Shown: in pieces, positions 34,743 through 46,791 of the stretch
Numbering within the stretch: the stretch's first letter is position 1
How the letters are laid out: every line of letters starts with the position of its first letter
Assembly: GCF_009905375.1 (NCBI RefSeq)
Contig: NC_133653.1
Coordinates: 56,738,374 to 56,802,373, forward strand
Length of the DNA: 64,000 nt
DNA from: Apium graveolens
Taxonomy: Eukaryota; Streptophyta; Magnoliopsida; Apiales; Apiaceae
Reading direction: 5' to 3'
Program-made: the position numbers and the translations under genes
The notes under the pieces: generated by a model
What the model saw: the letters and a program-made list of their open reading frames with translations, nothing else
Told to the model about the DNA's origin: nothing
Databases searched by the model: none

Positions 34743-35090
34743 CACTCGACGGATAAGGATTATAGTCCTGACGGATGACTCACTTTAGTCCCGACGGATG
34801 ATGACTTATTATCCATCGAGTGAGTATCTTATATAATAATAAGTCTGTAGCACATTTCTGCATACACATTGTTTAGAATCTGAAGTAGTACTTAAGTCAT
34901 GTTGACTTTAACTAGATATGCAGAATAGGTTGATTAATTATACATAGATGATGTCTTGTAATTCTGCATAAATGAAATGAAGTCAAGTGCCTGATTGCTA
35001 CCCGACGGATAAACAACAATAAATTCGACGGATGATCAACAACCCGACGGATGATCATTAACTCGACGGATGATCATAAACCCGACGGAT
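34743..35090 (+). promoter_or_regulatory. CGACGGAT motif array in element B LTR
   Basis: Seven exact CGACGGAT copies plus variants (TGACGGAT, and reverse ATCCATCG) lie upstream of the LTR TATA box. The outer pair CACTCGACGGATAA and TTATCCATCGAGTG can form a long stem enclosing two further copies. The layout suggests an enhancer or RNA structure; neither is proven. Confidence 0.7.
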
Positions 35091-35320
35091 AAAGAATTCA
35101 AATATCTGCTGACAGTGACAACACAGTCACATGCGTCGAGTGTATGCAAATGGAATATGGTAGCCTATTCAACTGGGTTTTCGAGAACAAAGAAGCATTT
35201 CCATTTCAATGCTATTATGAAGATATTCAAAGATGCTGGAATAGAGTAATGAAGTAGCATTGTATTAGACTTGATAATTTTTGTTTTATTATCCTGTCTT
35301 ATTACTTTGTAATCTTGGTG

Positions 35321-35330
35321 ATATATAAAC
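35321..35330 (+). promoter_or_regulatory. TATA box of element B LTR promoter
   Basis: ATATATAAAC between CTTGG and CCAAG arms, as in elements A and C. It is repeated at about 47445 in the 3' LTR. Confidence 0.65.
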
Positions 35331-35710
35331 CAAGAAGCAGCAATAGAATAGTAACTAAGGTCCTAAGCAACCAAGAGAGAAACATTTGTAAGTTGTATTC
35401 TTAGCATTTCTCTCGTTCTTAGTTGTTATCATTTTGTAAGCATCTGTGAGCTTTTTGCACACAGAGTTCTCTTGATATATATTATATATATCTGGTGGAA
35501 TCATTCAAATCCATCAGAAAATTTTTAAAGACTCTTGTTTTTAATTACTTGTGTTTTGATTCATTTCAAGTAACTATTCTGCATTCTGCTAATCAATTTA
35601 CACTTATATATATAATTGAGTTAGAACATTTTTTATTTAAGAAAAAGTTTCAAGAATTCCATTCAACCCCCCTTCTGTAATTTTTGTTACATTGTTAAGG
35701 GACTAACAAT

Positions 35711-35722
35711 TGGTATCAGAGC
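35711..35722 (+). other. Element B primer binding site (tRNA-iMet)
   Basis: TGGTATCAGAGC lies two bases after the 5' LTR. Confidence 0.93.
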
Positions 35723-35769
35723 AAGCTCTTGAAGAACAAAGAGTTTAAAGATCAAAACAATACAGTAAG

Positions 35770-38160
35770 ATGAACAAGAAGGATGTTAGAGTCAAGATTC
35801 CTTTTCTGGATAAAGATAACTACCATCATTGGAAGGTAAAGATGCATCTTCATTTGCTTTCTCAAGATGAGGCCTATGTGGACTGCATAGAAAGAGGTCC
35901 TCATGTTCCAATGAGAGTTGCAACTGGAAATGAGCCATCTGTCCCCAAGCCAAGGCATGAATGGTCTAATCCTGATATTGAACAAGTCAGGAAGGATAAA
36001 AAGGCCATGAATATCCTGTTTAATGGAGTTGATGGTGATATGTTTGACAACATTATCAACTGCAAAACTACCAAGGATGTTTGGGATACAATACAGATCA
36101 TCTGTGATGGCACTGAGCAAGTTAGAGAAAACAAGATGTAGCTACTGATTCAGCAATATGAGCATTTTCATAATGAAGAAAGTGAGTCTCTCACTGACAT
36201 TTTTAGTAGGTTTCAAAAACTGCTAAATGCTCTAAAGTTGCATTGAAGGGTCTATCAGACAAAAGACTCCAATCTGAAATTCCTTAGATCTCTTCCAAAG
36301 GAATGGAAACCAATGACAGTCTCATTAAGAAACTCACAAGATTATAAGGAGTTTACTTTGGAGAGATTGTATGGCATCCTGAAAACTTATGAGCTTGAAA
36401 TAGAGCAAGAGGAGAGGATGGAGAGAGGAAAGAAGAAAGGAGGATCCATTGCACTAGTTGATGAGTTAGAGAAAGAGAAGGAGATGAAGATGGAAGCTGT
36501 TGAGTCAACTTCAAGGGTCTGTGAAAGCAAGGGCAAGTGGCTTGCAGTAGAAAGTGAAGATTCTTTGAGCCAAGATGACATGGAAGACATTGATGAACAT
36601 TTAGCATTTCTTTTCAGAAGATTTTCCAAGCTCAAATTCAAAAAGAACTTTGGAACAGCCAAGCCAAATGGAAACATAGTGGATAAATCAAAATTCAAAT
36701 GTTTCAAATGTGGCTTGGCAGGGCACTTTGCCAGTGTGTGTAGAAAGTCAGATTCCAGTAAGAAAAAGTTTGAGCCTGTGGGTTATAAGCAAAAATACTT
36801 TGAGCTGCTCAAACAAAAGGAAAGGGCTTTTATTAGACAAGAAAATGTCGGGGCAGCAGATGGTCTGGATGAAGATGAAGATGTCAGCTATGTCAATCTA
36901 GCCCTAATGGCCAAGTATGATGAAACATAAACAAGTTCTTCAAGTAATCAGGTAATTACTACAAACCTTGCACATTTATCTAAAGCTGAGTGTAATAATG
37001 CTATAAATGATATATCTACAGAGTTATATCATTTGCATGTTACACTTAAGAAAGAAAATGCTAAAATCAAAGAAAACAATTTGTTTTTGAGTGCGAGAAA
37101 TAATGTGCTAGAGTCTCAGTTCATTGATTTTGAAAAATTTAGAATTGAGTGTAAGATTGCCAAGGAGGAATTAACTGAGTCCTTGAAGAAAGAAGAAATT
37201 TTGAAGAAGCAGCTCGAGCGAGAACAGGAGGTGATTAAGGCATGGAAAACATCTAGAGATGTCCATGCTCAAATCACCAAAGTTCAAGGAATCGAGTCCT
37301 TCTGTGATGCAGCCTGGAAAAAGAACAAGGAGAAACTAGAACCAAATTTGGTGGATGGAGTGCTAACAGATGTAGACTCGACGGATGATGAGGATCATCC
37401 GTCGGATAACAAAAAGGGTTATATGTCGACTGATGAAAATCCTCATTCGTCGGCTGTAAGCAAGCCTATAAGTAAAGCCAAACTTGTTAAGTTGAATGAA
37501 AAGTATGGATCTGTTTCCAAGAACTTTGTTTCAGGAGAATCGAGTCAAGTTAAGAAAGGGAAAAAGGCTAATGTTTGTCACATGACTGTCAAACAGTTAA
37601 GTGACAGACTTGAAAAGATTGAGGTGAAAACATAGGCTAAAAAGAAAAATAATAGAAATGGAAAAGTAGGGATTAACAAACACAATAACTACACACCTGA
37701 TAAATATGCTCCCAGAAAAATCTGTGTCAAGTGTGGTAGTATAAATCATTTGTCTGTTAATTGCAAATATGTCATGCCTACTTCCATGTTTGTGCCACCT
37801 CACTTTCCTAACATGAAGGCCATGCCTCCCATGCCTATGAATGCTATGTCTACACAGAATATGAATGCACAGTTTGCTAATATGCCATTTGCACCTAATC
37901 CTTATTATGTTGCATTTAGTATGCCACAAATGCCATTTAGCATGCCTTACTGGAATAACATGTTCACTAATAGCATGTCATTCCCTGTTGATTATAATAT
38001 GCATGATAATTCTGTTACAATGAATGGTTTCAAAGGCCCAACTCAAATGACCAAAGATGAATCTGATATCCCCAAGTCAATTGAGATAAAGCCTAAGAAA
38101 CAGAAAAAGAAAGCTAACAAGGCAGGACCCAAGGAAACTTGGGTACCAAAATCAACTTGA
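35770..38160 (+). pseudogene. gag: Element B gag, nonsense-interrupted
   Basis: One frame of about 797 codons with four internal stops: TAG 36139, TGA 36244, TAA 36928 and TAG 37633. Compared with element C, the first is CAG to TAG and the second GGA to TGA. It has the same layout as element A gag: DUF4219/UBN2-like core (DNYHHWKVKMHLHLL), knuckle CFKCGLAGHFASVC (last spacing altered, ASV in place of ASE), coiled coil, second knuckle CVKCGSINHLSVNC, Met/Pro/Asn-rich tail, and end KETWVPKST. At 37379-37404 the coding sequence contains a perfect 11-bp inverted repeat built from the CGACGGAT motif. Confidence 0.9.
37379..37404 (+). other. Perfect 11-bp inverted repeat of the motif in gag
   Basis: CGACGGATGAT (37379-37389), loop GAGG, ATCATCCGTCG (37394-37404). 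The corresponding place in A (26502-26527) pairs CAACGGAT with ATCCGTTG. In C (56404-56429) one arm has mutated to CCACGGAT. Confidence 0.85.
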
Positions 38161-38174
38161 TTTGATTTTGATGT

Positions 38175-41100
38175 GTGCAGGGAAATAGAAAGAATCTTTG
38201 GTACTTGGATAGTGGTTGTTCAAGACTCATGACTGGTGATTCTACCCTGCTCACAGAGTTAAAGGAGAGAGCTGGCCCAAGTATTACTTTTGGAGATGAC
38301 AGCAATGGTTATACTGTGGGATATGGCTTGATTTCAACGGACAATGTCATCATTGAGGAAGTTGCCTTAGTGGATGGTCTCAAACACAACTTGTTGAGTA
38401 TCAGCTAGCTTTGTGATAAAGGCAACTCAGTAACCTTCAACTCAGAAGCCTGTGTTGTGACTAACAAAAGAAGCAACAAAGTGGTTCTCACTGGTGTGAG
38501 AAAAGGAAATGTGTATCTAGCTGATTTCAACTCATCTAATGCAAAATCTGTTACTTGTCTTCTCAGTAAAGCAAGTCAGGATGAAAGTTGACGATGGCAC
38601 AAGAAGCTATCCCATTTAAACTTCAAGACCATGAATGAGCTAGTAAAGAAAGAACTAGTTAGAGGAATTCCTTTAGTGGAGTTTTCTAAGGATGGACTGT
38701 GTGATGCCTGTCAAAAAGGGAAGCAGATTAAAGCATCATTCAGGAAGAAACTTGATTCAATAACTGAAGAACCTTTACAACTGCTACACAGGGATTTGTT
38801 TGCACCAGTCAATGTGTTGTCCATCTCAAGTAAAAGATTTTGCCTAGTAATTGTAAATGATTTCTCAAAGTTCTCTTGGACATATTTCCTAAAGTCTAAA
38901 GATGAGGCTAGTGAAATCATCACCAATCACATAAGGCAAGTCAATAATCATCCTGATTTCAAGGTTAGAAGAATCAGGAGTGACAATGGAACTGAGTTCT
39001 AGAATTCAGTCATGAGAGCATTCTATGAGGAAAATGGGATTCTGCATGAGTTTTTAGCAGCAAGAATTCCACAACAGAATGGAGTAGTGGAAAGGAAGAA
39101 CAAATCACTTATTGAAGCTGCAAGGACAATGCTTGAAGAATCTAAACTGCCAACATATTTTTGGGCTGAAGCTGTAAATACTGCATGCTATACTCAAAAT
39201 ATTTCTCTGGTTAATCAAGCAAGATGCATGACTCCTTATCAATTGTTCAAGAACAAGAAGCCAACTCTAAATTTTCTTCATGACTTTGGCTACAAATGGT
39301 ATATTCTGAGAAATCAAACTGATCAAAATGGGAAGTTTGATGTTAAAGCAGATGAAGGAATTTTTGTTGGATATGTTGTTGTTAAAGCGTATAGAGTCTA
39401 CAATCTAAGAACCAGCATTGTTGTGGAATCAATACATGTTGTGTTTGATGATAAAAAGATTGAAGGACTTCAAGATGGAGATTACCATGAGAGCCTCAAA
39501 TTCGATAATGTGGAGATGGTTAGTGATGACAGTGATGATGAAAGTGATCAAGAGAATGTATCTAAGGATAATGCAGATAAATCTACCTCCAATGAAGCAT
39601 AAAACTCAATATCTGTCGAGTTGCATAATGCTTCATCCGTCAGTAGGCAATCTGCATTATCCGTCAGGAGACAACCAGCTTCATCCGTCGGTACTCAAAA
39701 TTCACCATCCGTGGGGTTATCAAAAGGAGCAGAAAGTCAGGATAGATCACCTATAGAAAGTTCCCCATTCTCAAATCAAAGATCCACAAACTCAGGGGGA
39801 GTTTCTAACAATCAAAATTGAATCACACATCAAGACAACAATGAGGCCTCTTCATCTAGAGCTAATCTACCTCAACAAAGAAAATGGACAAAAGATCACC
39901 CCTTTGAGCTCATAATTGGTGATGTTTCTTCTAGAGTTCAAACCAGGAGAGCAACTTAAGAAGAATGTCTATACAACAGCTTTTTTTCCAAGAAAGAACC
40001 AACGAAGGTAGAAGAAGCTTTGTCGGATCCTGATTGGATTTTAGCTATGCAGGAGGAGCTAAACCAATTTGAAAGGAATAATGTATGGAAGCTGGTGCCC
40101 AAGCCTAAAGGAAAGAATCCAATAGACACCAAATAGGTATTCAGAAACAAGATGGATGAAAATGGCATAGTAGTCAGGAACAAAGCTAGATTGGTTGCTA
40201 AGGGCTATTATCAACAAGAAGGAATAGATCTTGATGAAACATTTGCTCCTGTTGCAAGACTTGAAGCCATCAGAATCTTCTTAGCCTATGCAGCCCATGC
40301 CAATTTCAAGGTCTATCAAATAGATGTCAAAAGTGCCTTTCTGAATGGAGATTTGGAGGAGGAAGTCTATGTCAGTCAACCTCCTGGTTTTGAAGATCCA
40401 AATTTTCCAGAACATGTCTATTATCTTTTGAAAGCACTTTATGGATTGAAGCAAACACCTAGAGCCTGGTATGACACTTTATCAAAGTTCCTTTTGGAAA
40501 ATCATTTCACAAGAGGTACTGTAGATAAAACTTTATTCTTTAGAAATGTTAATGGCTCTAGTATACTTGTTCAAATTTATATAGATGATATTATTTTCGG
40601 CTCTACAGATGAGAAACTTTGTAAAAAGTTTGCCAAATTGATGCAAAGTAAGTATGAAATGAGTATGATGGGAGAACTAACTTACTTTATTGGTTTGCAA
40701 GTTAAGCAAGTTAGTGATGGAATATTCATTAGTCAAACTAAATATATTTTTGATCTTTTAAAGAAGTTTGATCTAATAGATTGCACATCTGCAAAAACTC
40801 CCATGGCTACTGCAACTAAGCTTGAATTAAACAATACTGAAAAGTCTGTGGATATTTCAAGTTATAGGGGCATGGTTGGCTCAATTATGTACTTAACAGC
40901 TAGTAAGCCAGATATAATGTTTGCTACATGTTTATGTGCTAGATTTCAGGCTGATCCTAGAGAATCTCACTTAATAGCTATTAAGAGAATTTTCAGATAT
41001 CTCAAGGGAACACCAAAACTTGGCATTTGGTACCGTAGAGATTCTGGTTTTGATCTAACTGGTTATTCAGACGCAGATTATGCAGGTTGTAGAATTGATA

Positions 41101-41522
41101 GAAAAAGTACAACAGGAACCTGTCAATTTCTAGGAAACAAGCTTGTGTCCTGGTTCAGTAAAAAGCAAAATTCAGTTTCTACTTCTACAGCTGAAGCTGA
41201 ATATATTGCTGCTGGCAGTTGCTGTGCGCAGATTTTATGGATGAAAAATCAATTGCTAGACTATGGTTTGCAAGTTGAGAGGATTCCTATTTTCTGTGAT
41301 AACACAAGTGCAATTGCCATCACTGAAAATCCAGTACAACATTCAAGGACAAAGCACATAGATATCAAGTACCACTTCATAAGGGAACATGTAATGAATG
41401 GTACTGTGGAACTATATTTTGTTCTAAGTGAGAAGCAGCTTGCATATATCTTTACCAAACCACTGGATGAATCCACCTTTTCAAGGTTGGTAAGTGAGTT
41501 AGGTATGCTTAATTATTCTTAA
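38175..41522 (+). pseudogene. pol: Element B pol (PR, IN, RT, RNase H), nonsense-interrupted
   Basis: One frame to the stop at 41520-41522 with seven internal stops: TAG 38406, TGA 38589, TAG 39000, TAA 39600, TGA 39819, TAA 39957, TAG 40134. Motifs: protease DSGCSRLMTGD, integrase IRSDNGTEF and PQQNGVVERKN, RT from about 40150 with [10 protein letters not shown], RNase H with [10 protein letters not shown] and the C-terminal [14 protein letters not shown]. The last 456 codons (40152-41522) are open. The integrase-RT linker holds the five-copy motif array. There is no in-frame ATG at the protease end; GTG at 38175 is only the first alternative codon. Confidence 0.92.
39611..39714 (+). repeat. 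24-nt-period motif array in integrase-RT linker (element B)
   Basis: ATCCGTCG-type units start at 39611, 39635, 39659, 39683 and 39707, exactly 24 nt apart. Three are degraded (ATCTGTCG, ATCCGTCA, ATCCGTGG). In protein they give an SSVGxQ-like repeat of eight residues. Element C has the same array with all five exact. Confidence 0.88.
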
Positions 41523-41618
41523 ATCTATATGAGATAATTTGCAAGTTCAAATGCAGCCAGAAATTTAATTGATTTTTCAGTCTTGGATGAAATTTTAGCT
41601 AAGTCAAAATTTACATCT

Positions 41619-41935
41619 CGACGGATGATCCTTATCCATCGAGTTTGATCATCCGTCGGTATATTATTTGCTAATAAAAATCAATTATTTTTCATGAATA
41701 TTTTATGACTCGACGGATAACAGTCTATCCTCATCCGTCGAATTGTCTTAATCTCAGCCGTTAATTCCCTGAACATTATCCATCGTGTATACTTACAGTT
41801 TATAAGCATAACACGACGGATAATGGGTGGAATTTTTACAGTTTATTTTTTAAACGGCTATTTTAGGCAATTTTCATTAGTTACTTTATTTTACTTTATT
41901 ATTTTTAGCAGTTATTTTTTAGATAGTATAAAAGG
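41619..41935 (+). promoter_or_regulatory. Putative internal promoter of element B ORF3
   Basis: Between pol and ORF3: motif copies at 41619, 41651 (reverse), 41711, 41733 (reverse) and 41814, plus variants, then TATAAAAGG at 41927-41935. A pyrimidine-rich leader of about 107 bp precedes the ORF3 ATG at 42043. Element C has the same order and spacing (TATA to ATG 116-117 bp in both). The layout is that of a plant core promoter; activity is inferred. Confidence 0.6.
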
Positions 41936-42042
41936 TTATTTCATTTCAATTGCTTTTCTTTTATCATTCTCAAATCAACTGCTCAAATTTCTTTCTCTTT
42001 CAAAGTACTTACTCTTTCTCTTCAAGCTCTCATTCTCTAACA

Positions 42043-45000
42043 ATGGCGCCCGTTGTCAAGATTATGTCTCAAACTGGGTTTATTTATGAGAAGAACAATT
42101 TCACTGCACTAGTAAATAAGGGTATTCAGCAATCTGGTGACTATCACAAGATGATGGACTTTGTGAAGAATTACAAGCTTAGCTATTCCATGCTGGAATC
42201 ACCCACAATCTTTTGTGAAGTTGTTGAAGAGATGTGGACCACTGCTATATACAACTCAACAGATAAGACAATCACACTCACCATTAAAGGTAAAGAATTA
42301 TGTATCAATAATGATGTTATAAAAGCATGTTTCAAGATTCCTGATAACACTGTGACTTCACCACACAATGACACTGAAATAATCAATATGCTTAATTCCA
42401 TGAACTATGTTCTTTCTACTTCTAAGTTAAGTGATATTAGGAGACTGGGCCTTAAGAAAGAATGGAGTTTTATATGTGATGTAGTGATAAAGGTCTTTTC
42501 AGGTAAAGTCTGTAATTTTGATTCAGTCAATATCTCCATACTTAACATGCTCTACATGCTAGTTACAGATAAGTTCTATAATTTCAGTGACCTTGTTTTG
42601 TTTGAGTTAGGTTTCAAACTAGGAGAGTTAAATAAGAGAGGTAAGAATGTGTATTATGCTAGATTTTTTATGATGTTAGCTAACCATCTCTCTGAGGGTA
42701 TTGTGCTTGAGAACCCAAACAACAAATTAGATTGTTGGGTTCAAGAGCGAAGGCTCATTGCAGATTTGAACAGGGCCAATCATCACAAGGAGGTGCCACT
42801 GTTCTATTTCCCTGTAATGGAAGCACCTCAGGTAAGTGAGGTAAGTTCATCTATTCCTACCATTATTCCAACCTCACTAATTTCTTTGAATTCTAGTATG
42901 GCTATGGCAACTGTGTCAATGACCCAACAGTTGCCTACCCAAGTTACCAAACCTGCAAATATTTCAAAATCCAAATCAAAGAAAACCCCCTCTGGTATCT
43001 CTCAAAAGATGCCAGTTGCAAAATCCACCAAAACCAAAGAGGGGAGTGTGCAGGTGGGTAAGACAGGTGAGGGAAGGGGTGAACATAAAAGAAACCCTAA
43101 GGATAAGGATGGAAAGTTGAGTGGTTCCCAGCCTAGCCACACTGCAGTTTCCCAAAAAACTGCAGTGCTTAAAAAGGATAAAAGCTCATTTCTAGCTGCA
43201 TCCTCCCAAAAGGATGTAGTTATTGAACAAAGCTCTCAACCAAGAGCACAGGTCAAGAGGGTTAGGGACACTAGCTCACCCCAAACTTATGCCATAAAGA
43301 AGAAATCTAAAACCCTTGGGGATGCACAGGGTACATACACTATGCAAACTGGTGCTAAAGACACAGTCACTGCACCTTCACAAATTCAGTTTGATGTGAC
43401 TCCAATAAATGTGGAGTCACAACCAAAATCTCTAGTAATAGAAGCACCTCAAACACCAAACTCACCCACAAACTCACTGGATGTGGATATGATAAACATA
43501 TCAATTCCTGATTCCCCTTCTTTAATATTGTTGGGGAAGCCAAAATCTAGTACAAGTGAGCATCATCTTTTAGATGATTTGTTGGCTCACTTGCCAATTC
43601 TTTCAGGAACTGTTGAATCATCTGTGCCCAAAATATCTTCAATCAGCACATAGTCCATAATAGTTTACATTCCTAGTTCATTCATTTCTACTCTCTCGAT
43701 GGATATTGCTCATCCGTCGAGTAGTGATTGTATCCCGACGGATAAGCTTAACAGCAGTTATCCGTCGGATAGCAAAACCACTCACCCGATGGATATCACT
43801 CATCCGTCGAGTATCTCTGCACAGCTTCAAACTTCATTTATTTCAAGTGCAGAAGAATTAGTGGTTGTACAGTCACTATTAGGATTGAGAGAGAAGAGTG
43901 TTTTGAGTGAGATTCTGGGTTGCTCCCAGGAAAAAGGAGAGGAAATGAGTGAAATTATGCAATCCATTTCTTCAGGATTGGCAAAAGAAAGTGGGAGGAG
44001 TCCCACCTTAGAAGGTGAAGGTGAGGGTGTGAGGGTAGGGAGCCAGGGTGAGACCCTGATGCAACAAAAGAGAGAAAATGAGAGAAATGCAGGTACTGGA
44101 GCTATAAGGATGAATATCATTCCTAGTGAGTCAATGAATGTCCAGGATGCAGATAGGGATGGACTATCTCAGCAACCTAAAGTTGTTATAGATTCCACCT
44201 ACCTTGATGCTGAGGCATTTACTCACCCTGTTCCAGCTTATCAACTTCTAGCTGAACAGGGCAATGACAATACAGAAAGGATGCTCAATCTGGTGCATAC
44301 CACACAGTCTATGATAAGAGCTAAGGATGTCATCACATCTTTTCCCTCTACAGCTGGTGATGTGGATTATGAGACTGGTGGCTCAGCTGATTTCTTTGGT
44401 GATGAAAGTGGGGATAGTGAAGATGAAGCAATGGATATAGGGGGAGAAGTAGGTTCCAGTTCAAGATCAGGTATGCCATCATGGGCATTTTCAAAGCACT
44501 GTGATGAGCACTACTTCAAGACAACCCTGATCCAACTCATAAATTATACAAATACTGCTCTTCAAACCACTACAAATGCCAGCACCAAAAAGCTCCTTCA
44601 GGCACATCTAGCCTCACTGCAACTTCGACAAATTCAAGGCTTCTAACATGCTAGGGATGTAAACACAATCAAGGGTGATATTGAGGAGACGAAGAAGGCC
44701 ATTTCAGACTAGATGGATTCTAAGCTTCCAGAAGCTATAATGCTTGACATCAAGAGGCAATTAAGGAAAAATTCTGATCTTGCCACCAAGATAGATGCCT
44801 TGGATACAAGAATGTCAGCCATGGAAGCATCTTTAACAACCATTCATCTTCATCAAGCTCAACAGACAGATTTACTTCAAAAATTGGTGGCTGCTCAAAC
44901 CCCCTCCTCTACTCAACTTGATGATAACAAAAAGGGGGAGAAAGGACCAAGTGAGGGGGAGAGGCTTCAAATTCAAATCAGTAAAGTAATTGTTCCTTCA

Positions 45001-46603
45001 ATTACTATCTCAAAGTCATCAGTTACAGACAGTATAGATCTGATAAATATAGCAGCAGCCAACATCAGAGCAGCTAAAATGAAACAGTTGAAGCCAATCA
45101 ACTGGGAGAAGATTGATGAGGATATATAAAAGAAGTTTGGACTAGTCAAGGAGCCAGTAAAGTCAGCCATCCATCACTCTCAAGTCAAGCAAATTTCTGT
45201 GAATGAGATGAGCATGAACTATCTGGAAAGGGGACTGTCATCCTGCATCAAATCTCCAAAGGCTAAAATAATTCTGAAACCAAGGGTGAATTATTCAAAA
45301 TTATTGTTGAAAAACCCTTTGGATACTGTGTATGAGACACCTAAGCCTGATGAAAAGAAGCTTCTGTCAAGGTCAATTGCTTTCTACAAAGATCCAGCTG
45401 ATTCAGCTTTGAAAAAGAGAATTGCTAAAGTTTTCAGGAATGGGAAAGAAATTTGTGTAGTGGCTGGACACCCTTAATTTGGTGAAGCAAAGAGAGAAGA
45501 AAAGGCCAGATTGAAGAAGGAAAAGAAGCAAGCTGCTCTAGATGCTAAAAAGGCTAAACAAAAGAAAGAGCAAATTGCTATCTTGGCCAAGCTACATGCT
45601 ATAAATTCATCACAACAAATTCCTGCTCAGCCATCTGAAATCATTGAATCTCAAGATCCAAATAAGCAAGTTGAACAACAGAAGAAGTCTCCAAGAACCA
45701 AGGAATTGGCTAAAAGAATCAAAAGGAAACTGGACATTGTTGATAAGGAATTGGAGAATCAGTTTCCCAAGGAGTCCACTCCAACTACAACTCAAGCATC
45801 AAAACCCTCTATGGTATTTGAAGATATCAAGGTGGTGGATCCTTGCAGGAACATTCATGGTGAACCTATTGTGCCTAAGGATGAGCCAATAGAATGGGAG
45901 AGCATACCAATTCCTGACTTCAATCTGTCAATCCTTAATAAGCCAAAGAGAAGAAATTTAAGAGCAGTCAAGAAAGTGAAGTTTTCACCTCTCAAATCCA
46001 AATCTCTAGTCAAAGCTCAATCTAAAGTCAACAAAGGAGATTATATGTACTTGTGTGACATCAAGGAGTTGTCTGATCTACACCTCTATCTAGATGAACT
46101 AGATGAAGTGAGAGGAATTGATGTATATAGAAACCTACCTGAAAGATTAGTGTTCAAGTACAAGGGAGGAAAGGAGATTCAGTGGCCACTTCACAGGTTC
46201 CTTCTAGAAAGCCAAGCTGTACTAAATTAAGGTTTATTCATCTTTCAAGAAGAACTTTGGGTTCAATGTTACTGCAAGAAGATTAGTACTGAAGAAGATT
46301 GAATAACTAAGGAGTGTTAGAGCTAAAGATGCACTCCCAAAGACTCTAATCATCCCTTACACAAGGAGAAGAGTGCATCTAAGGCCCTACTGGCTGATGG
46401 AGTTCATGGATGACAAAGGAGTGAGAAGATTTTTCAGATTAGAAGACCAATTGAGCTTCTCTAGCAATGAGACTCTCTTGGAAATGCAAGAAAAGCTAAA
46501 TCTCTCAGAATCTGATGAACTGGAATTCCACAGGCAGCTCCAAAATCAGATTGAAGAAAACAACAGAAAGCTTGGAAAGAGATCCAGACCTTCAAGGAAC
46601 TAG
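42043..46603 (+). pseudogene. Element B third ORF, long protein of unknown function, interrupted
   Basis: From ATG 42043 one frame runs to 46230, with stops TAG 43651, TAA 44644, TAG 44710, TAA 45127 and TAA 45475. A frameshift near 46225 then moves homology to the next frame, which ends at 46603 after one further stop near 46300. The N-terminal 280 residues look globular (MAPVVKIMSQTGFIYEKN, LSDIRRLGLKKEW, VYYARFFMMLANHL). A long Ser/Thr/Lys/Pro-rich low-complexity part follows, then a Lys/Glu-rich coiled-coil-like part, then a conserved C-terminus (LCDIKELSDLHLYLDELDEV). No signal peptide or membrane segment is evident. The position after pol is the env-like position of SIRE elements. I do not recognise a function. 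Confidence 0.8.
43699..43821 (+). repeat. Motif cluster inside ORF3 of element B
   Basis: ATCCGTCG and CGACGGAT copies alternate within about 110 bp (reverse at about 43712, forward at 43737, reverse at about 43759 and 43801, with a variant CCGATGGAT between). Opposed copies could pair. Element C has the same cluster at 62716-62840. Confidence 0.8.
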
Positions 46604-46777
46604 ATAAATCTACTCAGGCTAGAGGAGCATCTTGAAGATGACTGTGAGCAAAACTTTGTACATTTAGTTAATTGAAGCACTTTTCAATATTATCTACTTT
46701 ATTTTAAAGTTGTATTTTTAGGGTGTTTTGTTATCATCAAGTATCTCTTAATTTATGGCTACAATTCCAGTAGACAT
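46604..46777 (+). other. Element B 3' untranslated stretch
   Basis: Short AT-rich region between the ORF3 stop and the PPT. No ORF or motif copy was seen. Confidence 0.5.
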
Positions 46778-46791
46778 AAATTGGGGGAGAA
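46778..46791 (+). other. Polypurine tract of element B
   Basis: AAATTGGGGGAGAA immediately precedes the 3' LTR at 46792. Confidence 0.9.

Larger units (their letters stand above)
34668..35708 (+). repeat. Element B 5' LTR
   Basis: 1041 bp, TGTTGTGTAT to GACTAACA. Motif CGACGGAT occurs at 34747, 34792, 35003, 35026, 35045, 35064 and 35083; the last four starts are 19 bp apart. A 14-nt inverted repeat, 34743-34756 against 34809-34822 (13 of 14 pair), opens the array. TATA box at 35321. Confidence 0.93.

Noticed and set aside
46373..46603. Separate small gene after ORF3 of element B
   Set aside because: The peptide continues ORF3 after a frameshift, and its apparent start is GTG.
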